This document shows, piece by piece, positions 61,877 to 64,000 of a DNA stretch of 64,000 nt (within the stretch, counting starts at the first letter, position 1; every line of letters starts with the position of its first letter). The translations under genes were made by a program, and so were the position numbers. Origin of the DNA: Austropuccinia psidii (lineage: Eukaryota; Basidiomycota; Pucciniomycetes; Pucciniales; Sphaerophragmiaceae); assembly GCA_023105745.1 (NCBI GenBank), contig JALGQZ010000009.1:41845359-41909358 (forward strand), read 5' to 3'. The notes beneath the pieces are model-generated. The model was not told the origin of the DNA. It did not search any database and was given only the letters and a program-made list of their open reading frames with translations.

Positions 61877-64000
61877 AAGCATCATGCAATGATTCAAAAG
61901 AAAGCAGGTACTAATTTTTGTCACCTAATGAGAGTAATTTCAGTCATTTTTGTGAATTTACATTAAATTCAAATTTGACATCACTCTTTCGAAAAACTGG
62001 TTCTTTCAGCTCTTGTAATTTCTAGTATTTAAATCATTTTTGAAGGCGAAATTGAATACATATTACATTCTTTAGTAATTTTTAAAAATACCCTTAAATT
62101 TATATGCTGGTTATAACTGCCCACGTTAGCTTTCCTTGAAGTTGTTTATTGATTTGAATTGAAGGATTTCGCTTCCACTTGGAATCGCATCGTGACTGAA
62201 AGTTGTGTCTCAAAGAGACAAAAAAACAAGACAGAGTGACTGTGAGCTACTATAAGGATTTTCTTTCCCCACAATCAAATTCACAATGAATTCAAGGTCA
62301 GAGAAAAAAGTCACATCCCATGTGTATTTATAGAGAGATTATTATCTTGCAAGGAGTGATTGCTGTTTTGATATAGTGAATTACTGCCTCCCTTTAAACA
62401 AACGCTATTTCACAATAATACCACTAAAGTAATAGTATCATGAGCTTAGCTTATTTCCAATCACTTTTTTTGGGATAAAAACTGTGAGCATGCAGGTGAG
62501 GCTTAGGGTTAAGACCAAAAGCTAACTGGTACCTCTCTCGAAAGTTACCAGAGCTTCTTTGTTGTGAATAGAATATTTAAGGTATGATGTGTGCGGCGTA
62601 CACTTTTGGTCAGTGGCACGCCAAGGGAACGAATTTTTGGCTTGAAATGGCAAGCCAATGGCTTGGGGCATGTCAGGCAGGCCATTGGTACTTACAGGTT
62701 ACTTTCTATTGAAATAAACTTGGTAATTTAATTTTGAAATAACATGTCAAGTAAAATTATAACAAATAAACCAAGTTAGTCAGAGATAAAGAAAACATAA
62801 AGAAAAATTGTTGTATATGGATCCCACAAAGAAGCTGATGGGACTTCTTGAGACAATCCACTACTCACTAGTTTATTACCTCAAGTATTCTGATTATTGG
62901 CCGGATCCCATGAATATAATCAAACCCCATATTCATAAAGGCATTTTTTCAGGATGGGAGTTCCATGTCAAATTCACCAAATACTCTATCCTCAAATTCT
63001 TCCAGTTCAAGAGTAGAGGTGAAGAAATCATAACCGACCATGTGATGACATTCTGTTGAAGAATCAATTGAGGCTGTTTATTTTTCCTTTGTTGATTTAG
63101 AATTTGAGTTCAAATCTGGAAGTAGAGTCAGATTTATTTGGCTAATCATTTTCAGAATATTGAGAAACATTTAATTTATTACATGACTGAGAATAAACCT
63201 TCAAAACCTTCTGAATTTCATACAATCTCACAAGCTTTTATGGCAGTGTTTCTTAGTGAAAAGCATTGAGGGAAGTCTGGAAGTCCCAACTAGTAATTCA
63301 ATTCCTGGCGGACTGTATATTCTATAATTAAGAGACATTAGTCATGAATAATATAGAGTTTGATAAAAATGAAAACAGGAATAATTATTTAATTTTTACC
63401 AAACACATAGTTCAATTTGCTTATAGTATCACTTGATTTGTGGAATTAAAATCTCATAATCCTTCTTATAGTGCTTTCAAGCCTTGTAAAGGACCAAGAT
63501 CATGATTGCTAGTGTATTTAAGGAGCTATTGAGCGATACTGCAAAATTGCTAAAGGTTTGATGAAAAAAATGCAATTAAATAGATTTCAGAGTGAAAACT
63601 CTTTTTTTGCTTATGGAGAGCATAAAGTAAATATTATTCGAAGCTAGTGAATAAATCATAAAGCTTGATTGAGATGAGATTTTTGTACATGGTTGAAGCC
63701 CCCATCCAAATATTTATAAGCTTATTTTGGCTACTCTACAAACAATAATTAATATTCACAATCAGAAGATCATCATTTGATGTAAAATGATTGTGGTTTT
63801 GTGTGATTGAGATAAATTTTTTAAAAAGGTAGAAGTATCAATGATGGGTTCGTAAGATAGACTGAGACTTTTCTGAAAGAATTAATGATGAGATTTAAAA
63901 CTCAGGAAAACCTTGGAAAGTGTCAGGATGAAACTATGATGAAGGTGTAAATAGGCTAAATACAACTTTATCTATGTTTGTGACATGGTGAAAATAGTTT
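61877..64000. other. Downstream stretch, no firm gene
   Basis: AT-rich again from about 61.9 kb. A frame from ATG 62817 to 63059 (80 residues; DPTKKLMGLLETIHYSLVYY start) has a fairly protein-like composition for this AT content but no recognised domain and no neighbouring exon; it might be a transposon remnant. The segment 62590-62700 is less AT-rich, with alternating GGCACGCCAAGG and GGCAAGCCAATGGC-type words. Confidence 0.4.

Noticed and set aside
1..64000. CRISPR arrays, bacterial operons, rRNA genes and complete tRNA genes
   Set aside because: The sequence is eukaryotic (introns, LTR retrotransposons). The only repeat array is the palindromic one at 5.7-6.7 kb, which lacks unique spacers. 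No rRNA segment or fully folding tRNA was found by eye.

Overview
The window looks like nuclear DNA of a rust fungus (Pucciniales), most likely Austropuccinia (myrtle rust) or a close relative. The sequence shows very AT-rich, gene-poor DNA filled with long (about 1.7-1.9 kb) chromovirus LTRs, a decayed Ty3/gypsy gag-pol whose protein vocabulary I associate with Austropuccinia elements, and small genes with short fungal introns (GTATGT or GTGAGC donors, CTAAC/CTAAT branch sites). Species assignment is inference; no search was run.

Layout. 1-2683: remains of two LTR families, LTR-A (1-636) and LTR-B (930-2683), with a chromodomain remnant between them. 5186-6824: a foldback element with terminal inverted repeats, an 8-bp target duplication and a core made almost only of short self-complementary ATGCCATTTATGGCAT-type repeats. 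10248-11840: UAP1, UDP-N-acetylglucosamine pyrophosphorylase, three exons, apparently with a GC-AG second intron. 12745-15183: a two-exon gene for an unrecognised protein of about 781 residues with a hydrophobic N-terminus, a basic cluster and helical modules that resemble each other. 21230-21693: a complete TRIM-like element (117-bp terminal direct repeats, TG...CA ends, 5-bp target duplication). 23819-25757: solo LTR-A. 32172-42145: a roughly 10-kb minus-strand chromovirus with both LTRs and broken gag, protease, RT, RNase H, integrase and chromodomain. 48.5-59.15 kb: four further LTR-B copies or fragments, at least one a solo LTR with a perfect target duplication. 59.2-61.9 kb: a less AT-rich stretch with a very GC-rich island and a candidate small secreted protein gene (61164 to about 61876).

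The three supported host genes are UAP1 (UDP-GlcNAc for chitin, N-glycans and GPI anchors), its neighbour on the same strand about 0.9 kb downstream, and the small secreted protein. Everything else with a clear identity is transposon-derived. Large stretches (6.8-9.7, 15.4-21.2, 25.8-28.2, 29.5-32.1, 42.2-48.5 and 54.4-57.4 kb) are AT-rich DNA in which I see no supportable gene.
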